Position numbers and translations under genes: made by a program. A model generated the notes under the pieces. The model worked only from the letters and a program-made list of their open reading frames with translations. It was not told the origin of the DNA and searched no databases. Shown here in pieces: positions 1-6,241 of a DNA stretch of 9,897 nucleotides. The stretch is taken from contig JBEKHI010000324.1 in the NCBI GenBank assembly GCA_050012355.1, positions 1 through 9,897 of the forward strand. Direction: 5' to 3'. Within the stretch, counting starts at the first letter, position 1; every line of letters starts with the position of its first letter. Origin of the DNA: JBEKHI01 sp050012355. Its GTDB lineage: Bacteria; Actinomycetota; Actinomycetes; Streptosporangiales; Streptosporangiaceae.

Positions 1-182
1 GGAGGAACTGCAGGCCACCGTGCTGGAGGCCTCCCGCCGGGAGCACGAGGCCCGGGGCTGGCGGGCGGCCGCCGCGGGCGGCCTGGCGGTGTGCTCGCTG
101 GACGGGACGCTGATCCGGGTCCGGCCAGGTGTACGCCTACGGGTATGGCGAGGGCTGGCGGCTCATCCCTCCTGGGCTTAAG
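1..182 (+). pseudogene. Truncated coding fragment, possibly N-terminal part of an IS4-like transposase
   Basis: The frame starting at base 2 has almost only G or C in third positions up to about base 120, which is the signature of real coding sequence in this genome. It then loses that bias abruptly and runs to a TAA at 179-181. The peptide is helical and charged, with a segment reading GWRAAA, then LAVCSLDGTLIRV. A hydrophobic strand ending in DGT followed by a short basic/hydrophobic stretch resembles the region around the first catalytic Asp of IS4-type DDE transposases, but the match is from memory and the fragment is short. The 5' end lies outside the window. The 3' side is cut where the TIGR04141-type coding frame begins at about 120-129. 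It could instead be the tail of another gene. Confidence 0.4.
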
Positions 183-1547
183 GACCGGCGCTTTGGCATT
201 AAGTTCGCGATCCGCTGCCTGGACGCCGATCAGATCCAGAACCTGACCCGCCACCGGCCTGGCGAGCGTGGTCGCGTCGATGACACGCACATCGCCGCCG
301 CTGGTCCGGTGTGGCGGTTCGGCAGTGTCTCACGGCACGCCGAGATCGTTCGACGGATCAGCGGCAAGGCCATCAAGATTCCGACCACCTATGGCCGTAC
401 ATCGAGCCGGAAGGCCATCGTCGTCGGCGCCGCCGGCCTGACTCTACGTCTGGGCCTCAAGCCCGCTGACCTCGTCGCTGACATCCGGGTCATCGCAAGC
501 ATCTGGGCGTCACCGGCTCCAATCCCTGGCCTGGAATTCGCGGACGACATCACGGCCATCGATGACAAGGAGACGAAGGAGATCCTGGATCTCGAGCTCG
601 ACGCGAGGCTTGGCCAGCCCGACGCCTTCCAGGACGACGAGTTCGTGCCGACGATCCCCGAGTCTTGTCTGGAGCGCTATTTCGCCGCCGTGTACTTGGG
701 CTACAAGTTCGGCAGGCAGGAGTCCGTCGCGGACACGCTCGACCTGGCCTGCATCCTGAAGCCGGTCTCTGGGCTGCCCGCGGGGAAACGGATCGAGGCG
801 CTGCGGCGTGGCCGCGTCACCATGTACGAAGACGAAGACTGTGCCGTGCAACTCGGGCGGGAACCCGCCGCCAATTGGGTGGAGGCCAGCTTTCGATACG
901 GCGGGACGCGGTACTTCCTTATAGACGGTGAGTGGTACGAGTTCGGCCAGCGCTACCTAGAGGCGGTGCGTCGCCAGATCACGGAGATCCTCGCCCGCGG
1001 GAGCGAGGTGACGCTGCCACTGTGGTATCGCGGCCCCCAACCCTGGGACGAGAAGACCTATAACAACGAGGCCGCCAAGGTCGGTTTTGTAAACCTCGAC
1101 CGGCGGCTCGTCAAGACCAGGATCCACTGGTTCAAGGGCATCGAGATATGCGACCTGCTGCCGCAGGATCAGGACAACGTGCTGGTCCACATCAAGCACG
1201 CCGAGAAGGGATCGTCGCCACTGAGCCACTTGTTCAAGCAGGGCGAGGTCGCCGCGATGGCTCTGGAGAACGAGCCCGGCGCGGTGAAGGCGTTGGCCGA
1301 AGCGGTTTCCGAACGTGGAGATGGCCGGGTGCTATCCGCCGGTTTCCGACCAAGGAAGGTCGTGTTCGGCATCCTGCTAAAGGACGGCGTCCAGCTCACT
1401 GCGGACACATTGTTCACTTTCGCAGAGATCGCGCTCCTGGACACCATCGACCTGCTGAACAACCGCGGGATCACCGTCGACGTGATCAGCATCGCCGCAA
1501 CAAATGTGCTCCCCAAGGCCTCCTATCTCGACGCCGCCTTAAGCTGA
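129..1547 (+). pseudogene. TIGR04141/DUF6119-type sporadically distributed protein, N-terminally truncated
   Basis: The 472 codons from a GTG at 129 to TGA carry features I associate with the TIGR04141 (DUF6119) family. Near the start is a YGYGEGWRLI segment followed by RRFGIKFAIRCLD, corresponding to the family's GYG...FGL core. A central region of charged helices follows, and the C-terminal part reads VVFGILLKDG...LFTFAEIALLDTIDLLNNRGI, which matches the usual C-terminal end, so the 3' end is probably complete. Members are normally about 500-600 aa, so roughly 100-150 N-terminal residues are missing. No ribosome binding site precedes the GTG, and an in-frame TGA lies at 111-113. Replacement by the preceding coding frame suggests recombination or insertion. 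The biochemical function of the family is not known to me; it is patchily distributed on mobile or accessory DNA. The remaining reading frame is open, so decay is recent or a short product is still made. Confidence 0.6.
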
Positions 1548-1581
1548 CACGGGCTGAGCACTGTCGGTCGATTTGGGCGGG

Positions 1582-1739
1582 GTCTCTGACGAACTCACGG
1601 TCCTACCGGACCAGGACCGGCAGCGACGGATCGAACTCGATCAACTTGGCGGCCTGCGCCCGGTCAACCGGAAAGTCCCCAGCAGGCAGTCGTAGACCCT
1701 CGCGATATTGGGAACGCTCGTGTCGATGCCTTCCACCCG
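1582..1739 (-). pseudogene. Relic of a SAM-dependent methyltransferase (DUF574/Methyltransf_19 type), N-terminal part
   Basis: Read on the minus strand, 1739-1677 gives VEGIDTSVPNIARVYDCLLG. A second frame starting at 1677 gives DFPVDRAQAAKLIEFDPSLP, then VLVR, a TAG at 1605-1603, and DREFVRD. Together these reproduce the N-terminal signature of the actinobacterial DUF574 methyltransferases (IDTxxPxxARVYDYxLGGKDNFxxDR...RxNRxF). The GGKDN segment is damaged by a small deletion that shifts the frame, and an in-frame stop replaces the codon before D-R-E-F. Homology fades after about 1582, so the Rossmann-fold body is gone. An in-frame stop lies just upstream, and a GTG at 1736-1734 may be the old start. 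This is clearly non-functional. It fills most of the gap between the TIGR04141-type gene and the S53 peptidase. Confidence 0.72.
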
Positions 1740-1830
1740 CGAAGCCTAACCGTCCGGTACACCCCAATGCCCCCGTAGGTGTTCATTTGCCGAATGTAGT
1801 GATTTGCTAGATGGACAAGGCAAGACTCCT

Positions 1831-1835
1831 GGAGG
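1831..1835 (+). promoter_or_regulatory. Ribosome binding site that sets the S53 peptidase start
   Basis: GGAGG sits 7 bases before the ATG at 1843. It supports this start over the in-frame TTG at 1804, which would add 13 residues in front of the signal peptide. Confidence 0.75.
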
Positions 1836-1842
1836 CCGTCGC

Positions 1843-3588
1843 ATGGTCCTTAGGCCCGTTCTCGTCGCTGGCGCGGCCAGCCTCCTGTTCATAAGTCCAG
1901 CGTCAGCCATGACGTCATCCAGCCAGGGCCAAGCCGTCCCGCCTCCCGCGCAACGCATCGCGGCAACAACGGCGACGTACGACGCGATCGAGGCGAAAAT
2001 CGCGGCCGGACAGTCGCTCAGGCTGCGCTATCCCGATCCAACGGCGCAGGAAGACATCATCGACTACGGCGTTAACGACCTATGGAAGAAGGGAATCGAC
2101 GGCGCTGGCGTGACCGTGGCTTACATTGTCACCAACCCGGACCCTGACCTCGCCGAGTCGATGACGGCTTACGACACGGCGATGGACCTGCCGCCGGCGA
2201 ACATCACCCAAATGGCGTACCCGGCGCCGGCCGACCCGTCCGCGACGTGCCAGGTCGAGTGCAGCACCGGCGAAGACCGGCTCGACGCGGAGGCGATCCA
2301 CTCGATGGCGCCCTACGCGAACATTCTCTTCGTCTCTCCGCCGGTGCCCGAGACCGTTGGCATGCAGGGCTGGCCCCAGGTGGCCCAGGCAATCGAGATG
2401 ATCGCGAACAAGCACCTGGCGAACGTCATCACGGTGAGCCTGAATGACAGCGAGAACGACTTCATCGGCGACCCGACGAATCCGGCCGCCACCCAGCGGG
2501 CGGCCATCCACTCGCTGGACCCCGCGTTCCTCGACGCCGCCGCGCACAATGTTCCGGTGATGTTCGGGTCCGGCGACTGCGGGCCGACCGATCCAACGGT
2601 CCTCAATGACACGGGCCAGTGCACCCCGACGGTCGGTCTCTCCGCGGGCCATCCGGTCGACAGCCCTTGGGTGACCGCCGTCGGCGGCACCATCCCCAAC
2701 GCAGGCCTCGCGACGACGTCCGGGCGTACTGCCCCTGACGGGCTGTGGACCGCCGCGAACGACGACTCCGACGCGGCGAGCGCCGGCATCTCTACCATCT
2801 ACCCGAAGCCGTACTGGCAGGATGGCATCCCGGCACTGCGTGGTATCACCGGCCGCACCTACCCCGACATCTCGATGGATGCTTCCGACGGCACCTCACA
2901 GGCGTCGCCCACCTTCGCGGGCATCCTCGCGCTGGCCACCCAGCTACGTGGTGCCGATCTGGGCACCATAAACCCTGCTCTGGCGGCGATCGGACCGCGG
3001 GGCTCGGCGGCCGGCATCATCGATGTGCCAGCCGGCTACACGGACAGCGCCTACGGCGTCACCGGTTATTCGACCGGGCCTGGCTACGACATCGCGTCTG
3101 GGTGGGGCACGATCTACGCGCCGGCTTTCGTGCCCGCACTGGTCAGGCAGATCGACAGGCAGCGCGGGCCGTCCCAGCCTCGCCGAATAGCGCAGCAGGC
3201 GCTGAACCGGCTGGAATCCAACATCCACGCGACCGCTAGCGGTCAGACCGTCACGATCACCGGGAACGGGTTCATCCCCGGCCGGACCCCGAACGGAACG
3301 ACGATTCTGGACGGATTCGGCGTGTACCCGCCGCTTCCCGGCCAGTACGGGGTGACGAGCGGCCCGTATGCCAACCCGAACTCGACGGTGCCCGGACAGA
3401 CCTGGGACGACGTGACGGCCACCATCGCCGGACCCGGGACAGACTCATCGTTGGCGGTGACGGGCCCCGATGGCAACGGCACCGTCACGGCCACCATCGA
3501 CACGGCTGGGATGGCTGCTGGTACGTACACGGTGACGATTACCGGGCTCCTGCTGACACAGAGCATCACTTTCAGGGGCCGACCGTAG
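1843..3588 (+). CDS. Secreted S53-family (sedolisin/kumamolisin-type) serine-carboxyl peptidase without prodomain
   Basis: The protein has 581 aa. A signal peptide covers residues 1-22 (Arg4, hydrophobic core, PASA cleavage site), so it is exported. The catalytic domain spans about 65-450. Glu144 and Asp148 sit in GEDRLDAEAIHSMAP, the E-x-x-x-D pair of the family. Asp245 in FGSGDCG is the oxyanion-hole Asp, and the nucleophile Ser352 lies in DGTSQASPTFAGI. Calcium-site residues Asp394 and Asp416 (GYDIASGWG) are 22 residues apart, the spacing found in kumamolisin. Residues about 465-581 form a beta-rich, probably Ig-like C-terminal domain (SGQTVTITGNGF ... GTYTVTITG). Family members usually carry a Pro-kumamolisin activation domain of 140-190 residues; only about 40 residues lie between the signal peptide and the catalytic domain here. 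It would be an endopeptidase, typically acid-active in the family. It stands alone, and its 3' end overlaps the ATPase relic convergently by 17 bases. Confidence 0.9.
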   Translation: MVLRPVLVAGAASLLFISPASAMTSSSQGQAVPPPAQRIAATTATYDAIEAKIAAGQSLRLRYPDPTAQEDIIDYGVNDLWKKGIDGAGVTVAYIVTNPDPDLAESMTAYDTAMDLPPANITQMAYPAPADPSATCQVECSTGEDRLDAEAIHSMAPYANILFVSPPVPETVGMQGWPQVAQAIEMIANKHLANVITVSLNDSENDFIGDPTNPAATQRAAIHSLDPAFLDAAAHNVPVMFGSGDCGPTDPTVLNDTGQCTPTVGLSAGHPVDSPWVTAVGGTIPNAGLATTSGRTAPDGLWTAANDDSDAASAGISTIYPKPYWQDGIPALRGITGRTYPDISMDASDGTSQASPTFAGILALATQLRGADLGTINPALAAIGPRGSAAGIIDVPAGYTDSAYGVTGYSTGPGYDIASGWGTIYAPAFVPALVRQIDRQRGPSQPRRIAQQALNRLESNIHATASGQTVTITGNGFIPGRTPNGTTILDGFGVYPPLPGQYGVTSGPYANPNSTVPGQTWDDVTATIAGPGTDSSLAVTGPDGNGTVTATIDTAGMAAGTYTVTITGLLLTQSITFRGRP

Positions 3589-4152
3589 TCGGCAGCGATG
3601 TGACCGGCACAGCCCACAGCCGATCACCAAGCGGAAGGGTCTGCATTCCCGCGTGGACGAGCACCCCTACCGTGAACCGCTCGCCGAGCCGGTCGCGCAA
3701 GCTAGCCAGATAACGAGCCTGCGGCGTACCGCTGAACATACTTCGCCGCGGTTCCCCTGCCCATCTTCGCGTCGGAGGCGACATCGGAGATAACCAGCTC
3801 GCAGGTCGTCCGGGCCGCCAGCAGGCGCAACACCTTGCGCAACTCGGACTCGAAGCGCACCTCCACCATCGGCCGGAGCGCCTCGCGTGACACCACGTCG
3901 GTTACGTAAGCCTCGAACCATTCCCTGCGCCCACGGCCGTCGAGCCCCTCGGCGACGACTTTCGGATAACCGCCTTGGAGTACCAGCTGGACGAGTTCGT
4001 CCCGCGAAGCTGAACTGCGCCCGCGCCGGGAGCAGCTCCGCGACCACTGTCGTTTTACCGGTCTGGCGTGCGCCTCCCAGGATGACGATCCTGAACGCGG
4101 TCAGCAATTCTCGGAGCCTGGGCAAGGCGTTCCTCGCTAGTAACTGGCTCAT
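3572..4152 (-). pseudogene. Broken DUF4143-type P-loop ATPase gene with two internal deletions
   Basis: Three pieces in family order lie on the minus strand. Piece A (4152 to about 4005) starts MSQLLARNALPRLRELLTAF and has Walker A (GARQTGKT, Lys33). Piece B (about 4004-3702, another frame) gives RDELVQLVLQGGYPKVV, then WFEAYVTDVVSREALRPM and ELRKVLRLLAARTTCELV, the linker and helix-turn-helix part that normally precedes DUF4143. Piece C (about 3737-3572, a third frame) gives SLRDRLGERFTVGVLVHAG and GDRLWAVPVTSLP, the usual C-terminus. Intact proteins are about 380-420 aa; roughly 190 codons remain. The first deletion removes Walker B and the sensor region, and the second removes most of DUF4143. 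The start ATG at 4152 still has GGGGGA 6 bases upstream. It encodes no working enzyme. The family's cellular role is poorly defined. Confidence 0.8.
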
Positions 4153-4497
4153 GAAGATCCCCCGACACCTCGCTGGGACACATCTTGGCGAAACGCTGCC
4201 AACAAATTTTTCAAAACGCCGCTCTTCGCATGTCATCGACCGCTGTCGACCACTATACAGATATTAGGCCCAACGCAGCGCGCCGACGACCCGGTCCCCC
4301 GCGGCGGGCGGTGCATCCGGGTGTACGGCTACCTCCTTGACCGGCTTCGGCGAGCCTCTGAGCAAGCCGACGACTCGGCCGAGAACCTGGCCTGGTTCGA
4401 TCGGCCAGCGGCCACGCCATTTCCGCGCTTGCCCCAGTCCGGGCGCCACCACTTCGGCGCGATGTACCGTTTGTGCCATGAGCGGGGAGACGGCAAG
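4153..4497. other. Intergenic region between the ATPase relic and the lipoprotein gene
   Basis: This 345-base stretch contains no gene I can support. An AT-rich patch lies near 4200-4215. A 14-bp inverted repeat (TCGAC-CGCT-GTCGA) is at 4236-4249, and TATAGT on the minus strand at 4252-4257 could be the -10 of the old ATPase promoter. From about 4264 to 4497 both strands are open with similar codon bias, so neither can be chosen as coding. Confidence 0.45.
4236..4249. repeat. Inverted repeat TCGAC-CGCT-GTCGA in the ATPase relic promoter region
   Basis: Arms of 5 bases pair perfectly around a 4-base centre. It lies 80-100 bases upstream of the relic's start on the minus strand, next to TATAGT at 4252-4257, so it could be an old operator. 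Short arms make chance likely. Confidence 0.3.
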
Positions 4498-5046
4498 TTG
4501 AACGGGCAACGCAGCCTGCTGCTGGCGGGGTGCGGCATCACTCTTATCGCCCTGCTACCGGGGTGCGCGATCCGTGATGCTCCCGCTGCGTCTGCGTCTG
4601 CTGCTACTGCTAACAGCAAGGCCTTGCCTCCCCTGTGCCCGCAGGCCGCCGCGAACGTCGCGCCGCCAACCCCGTGCGTTTCGGCTGGAGTTCAGCAGTA
4701 TCAGCAGTCCAATCAGATGTTCAACGAGCGCGAAACGCTGCCCGGCTGGCTAGCCGCCGAGGCCGCCCCGGTCACCGCGCGAATCCGGCAATCGCTGCAG
4801 CGGCTCGGTCCCGCGCAGCGACTGCAGGTCGCGGCTGTGAAGTCGGCACTACTCGCGGCAGGCATGTGGAGTAGCGACTTGGTTGTCGATCCCGGTCAGG
4901 ACGGCGTACTTTTCGGCGGATACGAACCGTTTAATACCCGGCCAGCTGTCTGCGCCTACGGCGATGTGACGCCGAAAACGGTAGTGCTGGATATCGGCGG
5001 CAACACGCTCGAGGGCGCGTGCCTGCCAAGTCCGGGTGGGCATTGA
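4498..5046 (+). CDS. Unrecognised small lipoprotein
   Basis: I do not recognise the family. From the TTG at 4498 the protein has 182 aa and begins MNGQRSLLLAGCGITLIALLPGC, a basic n-region, hydrophobic core and lipobox-like LPGC with the modified Cys at residue 23; an LLAGC at residue 12 is a less likely alternative because its core is too short. GGGGAGA 7 bases upstream supports this start. In-frame sequence extends upstream to 4321, but it would place about 60 hydrophilic residues before the signal. The mature part starts with an Ala/Ser/Pro-rich linker, then holds four further cysteines (two near residues 40-60, two near the C-terminus) that could form disulfides, and a helical middle (RIRQSLQRLGPAQRLQVAAVK). 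It would be anchored on the outer face of the membrane. It is convergent with the GntR gene. Function unknown. Confidence 0.68.
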   Translation: MNGQRSLLLAGCGITLIALLPGCAIRDAPAASASAATANSKALPPLCPQAAANVAPPTPCVSAGVQQYQQSNQMFNERETLPGWLAAEAAPVTARIRQSLQRLGPAQRLQVAAVKSALLAAGMWSSDLVVDPGQDGVLFGGYEPFNTRPAVCAYGDVTPKTVVLDIGGNTLEGACLPSPGGH

Positions 5047-5053
5047 AGCGACC

Positions 5054-5070
5054 TTGCCTTATCAAGGCGA
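5054..5070 (+). terminator. Weak hairpin between convergent lipoprotein and GntR genes
   Basis: GCCTT-ATC-AAGGC (5056-5068), extended by a wobble and one more pair, forms a short stem 8 bases after the lipoprotein stop. There is no U-run, so it is at best a weak or bidirectional terminator. Confidence 0.35.
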
Positions 5071-5134
5071 GCGTCGACACCACCTCGTCGGCTGGTACTT
5101 CCCAGAGGCGCCCTAGATCCCCAACAACGCTCCG

Positions 5135-5656
5135 CTACTTCGCCGCCCGTTTGGCCGCGAAATCGCGACGGGTCAGTTCACCATCCACCGTCGCATGGAG
5201 GCAACAGAGCAGGGTGGCGAGTGGTTCCCCCAGCATGCCGCGGAACGGATCCTCGATCAGATCGTTAGACACGACGTGCCGCACGCGCCGCAAGACGTGG
5301 GAGGGAACGTCAGCTAGCAGGACGGCATCGTCTTCGATGTTCCGCTTGGTGCCCATACACCAGATCCGGCATGCGGCGTAAGACATGGTTTCAGCATCAG
5401 GCGAGCTAAGCCGCATTTGCGCCTGTTTCGTGACGCAGTACGAGAGGCCGGGCATCCGGCGCAGTAGCCCTTCGCTCTCGAGGAGACGAATGGCCTTGCG
5501 GGCCGTGCCTCGCGCGATGCCGTACTGCTCCGAGAGCCACGTCAGGGAAGGTGCTGGCATGCCTACCCGCAAGGTGCCGTCGTTGATCTGGGAGCGAAGC
5601 AGGTTTGCTAGACGCATGTACTGCCGGGATTCTTCCGGCTCCTCCGGGACTGGCAT
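5135..5656 (-). CDS. GntR-family transcriptional regulator
   Basis: The protein has 173 aa. Residues 11-75 form a GntR winged helix-turn-helix: RQYMRLANLLRSQINDGTL, then a PAPSLTWLSEQYGIARGTARKAIRLLESEGLLRR core and a short wing. This is the DNA-binding domain. The remaining roughly 95 residues are too short for UTRA and lack the usual FCD helices, and I see no ligand-binding motif. Short GntR proteins of this kind often control actinobacterial mobile elements, which is only suggestive here. No Shine-Dalgarno sequence precedes the ATG. A TATACT box ends 7 bases before it, so the mRNA is probably leaderless, and a perfect palindrome overlaps that box. Autorepression is therefore a reasonable inference. 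The gene is convergent with the lipoprotein gene and may follow a small ORF on the same strand. Confidence 0.85.
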   Translation of the reverse strand: MPVPEEPEESRQYMRLANLLRSQINDGTLRVGMPAPSLTWLSEQYGIARGTARKAIRLLESEGLLRRMPGLSYCVTKQAQMRLSSPDAETMSYAACRIWCMGTKRNIEDDAVLLADVPSHVLRRVRHVVSNDLIEDPFRGMLGEPLATLLCCLHATVDGELTRRDFAAKRAAK

Positions 5657-5663
5657 GCGGGTG

Positions 5664-5678
5664 AGTATAGTCGACTAT
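5664..5678 (-). promoter_or_regulatory. Leaderless promoter and palindromic operator of the GntR gene
   Basis: TATACT (minus strand, 5669-5664) is a good -10 box placed so that transcription would start at or next to the ATG at 5656. The perfect 12-bp palindrome ATAGTCGACTAT (5667-5678) overlaps its upstream half. A protein bound there would block RNA polymerase. No convincing -35 is visible. Confidence 0.6.
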
Positions 5679-5884
5679 TCTCGACGTATTGACGATTTGT
5701 TCAGCCTGGTCACAGATCCGCGACGAATTGGGCCTGGAACCGCACTTGTTGTTCCGCGATCGCTCCGGTTGGCCAGGAGATCGTCATACCAGTGTTCGGC
5801 CCACAGCGGCTCGAAGTCCGCTAGGAACTCCGCCGCGGCGAGCGCCTCCGCGAGCAGATTCGCGGATGCCGAAATACCCGGCAT
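5675..5884 (-). CDS. Candidate small protein, 69 aa, unrecognised
   Basis: The ORF starts MPGISASANLLAEALAAAEF, continues LADFEPLWAEHWYDDLLANR and ends in a basic Arg/Ser-rich tail. The first 45 codons have good G/C third positions and read like an amphipathic helical protein; the last 24 have poor codon bias and may be fortuitous. An in-frame TAG 24 bases upstream limits the start to this ATG. The ribosome binding site is weak (GGGG only 2 bases away). The stop codon lies inside the palindrome of the GntR promoter, 18 bases before the GntR start, so the two could be cotranscribed. It may also be a remnant of a longer gene. Confidence 0.4.
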   Translation of the reverse strand: MPGISASANLLAEALAAAEFLADFEPLWAEHWYDDLLANRSDRGTTSAVPGPIRRGSVTRLNKSSIRRE

Positions 5885-6007
5885 ATCCCCAGGCGGCGGG
5901 CTCTTCTACAGCGCCGTCGATGGCCCATCGAGGGGGCTATCACGCCATCGATGGGACATCCATGGGGTCGCCTGGGGCGCATCGGGCGCGACATACCCGA
6001 TATATCC
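5874..6007. repeat. Near-identical 15-bp direct repeats flanking two palindromes
   Basis: ATACCCGGCATATCC (5874-5888) and ATACCCGATATATCC (5993-6007) differ at two positions and lie 119 bp apart. Between them are TCGATGG-C-CCATCGA (5917-5931, perfect 7-base arms) and CCATCGATGG (5945-5954, perfect palindrome), which share the core CCATCGA and have centres about 25 bp apart. This layout looks like regulatory or recombination sites more than coding sequence. No protein can be assigned to it from sequence alone. Confidence 0.5.
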
Positions 6008-6241
6008 GGCATGCCGGGCCGCGCTCGCGGCGATCGCTGGCAGGCTGGAGGAGAGTCCGCTTGACTTCGCCGCCAGGATGCTGGCAAAGCTTCGCTGGCA
6101 GATGGACGACGGCAGCCCCATCACCCGGTGGGAACGGCACCGGACGGGTGGACGATCCTGGGCCGGATTGGAGCGGTCGACGATAACAAGGCGACACCAG
6201 ACGGGAAGTCTTCGCGCGGACCTGGCCCAGCTGACGCGCGG
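5885..6241. other. Gap between the small ORF and the DapF-like gene
   Basis: This 357-base stretch carries no complete gene. Its first third holds the repeat and palindrome cluster at 5874-6007. Its middle (about 6003-6180) has plus-strand coding character. Nothing recognisable lies between about 6180 and the end of the DapF-like gene. Confidence 0.5.
6003..6180 (+). pseudogene. Coding-like fragment of an unrecognised gene
   Basis: One plus-strand frame shows strong G/C third-position bias for about 58 codons and a sensible soluble-protein composition: CRAALAAIAGRLEESPLDF, then AARMLAKLRWQMDDGSPIT and RWERHRTG. There is no start codon with a ribosome binding site, the bias disappears on both sides, and the frame stays open into unrelated sequence. 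I read it as a gene fragment left by deletion or insertion. I cannot name the family. Antisense frames here are less coding-like. Confidence 0.33.

Noticed and set aside
1148..1810. Long plus-strand ORF overlapping the end of the TIGR04141-type gene
   Set aside because: Arg/Gly-rich, wrong codon phase inside the real gene, and continues through the methyltransferase relic; a shadow frame.
4321..4497. Upstream in-frame extension of the lipoprotein
   Set aside because: It would put about 60 hydrophilic residues before a clear lipoprotein signal peptide; the TTG at 4498 has a well-placed ribosome site.
4264..4509. Minus-strand 81-aa ORF opposite the lipoprotein leader
   Set aside because: No ribosome site, no recognisable family, and codon bias no better than the opposite strand.
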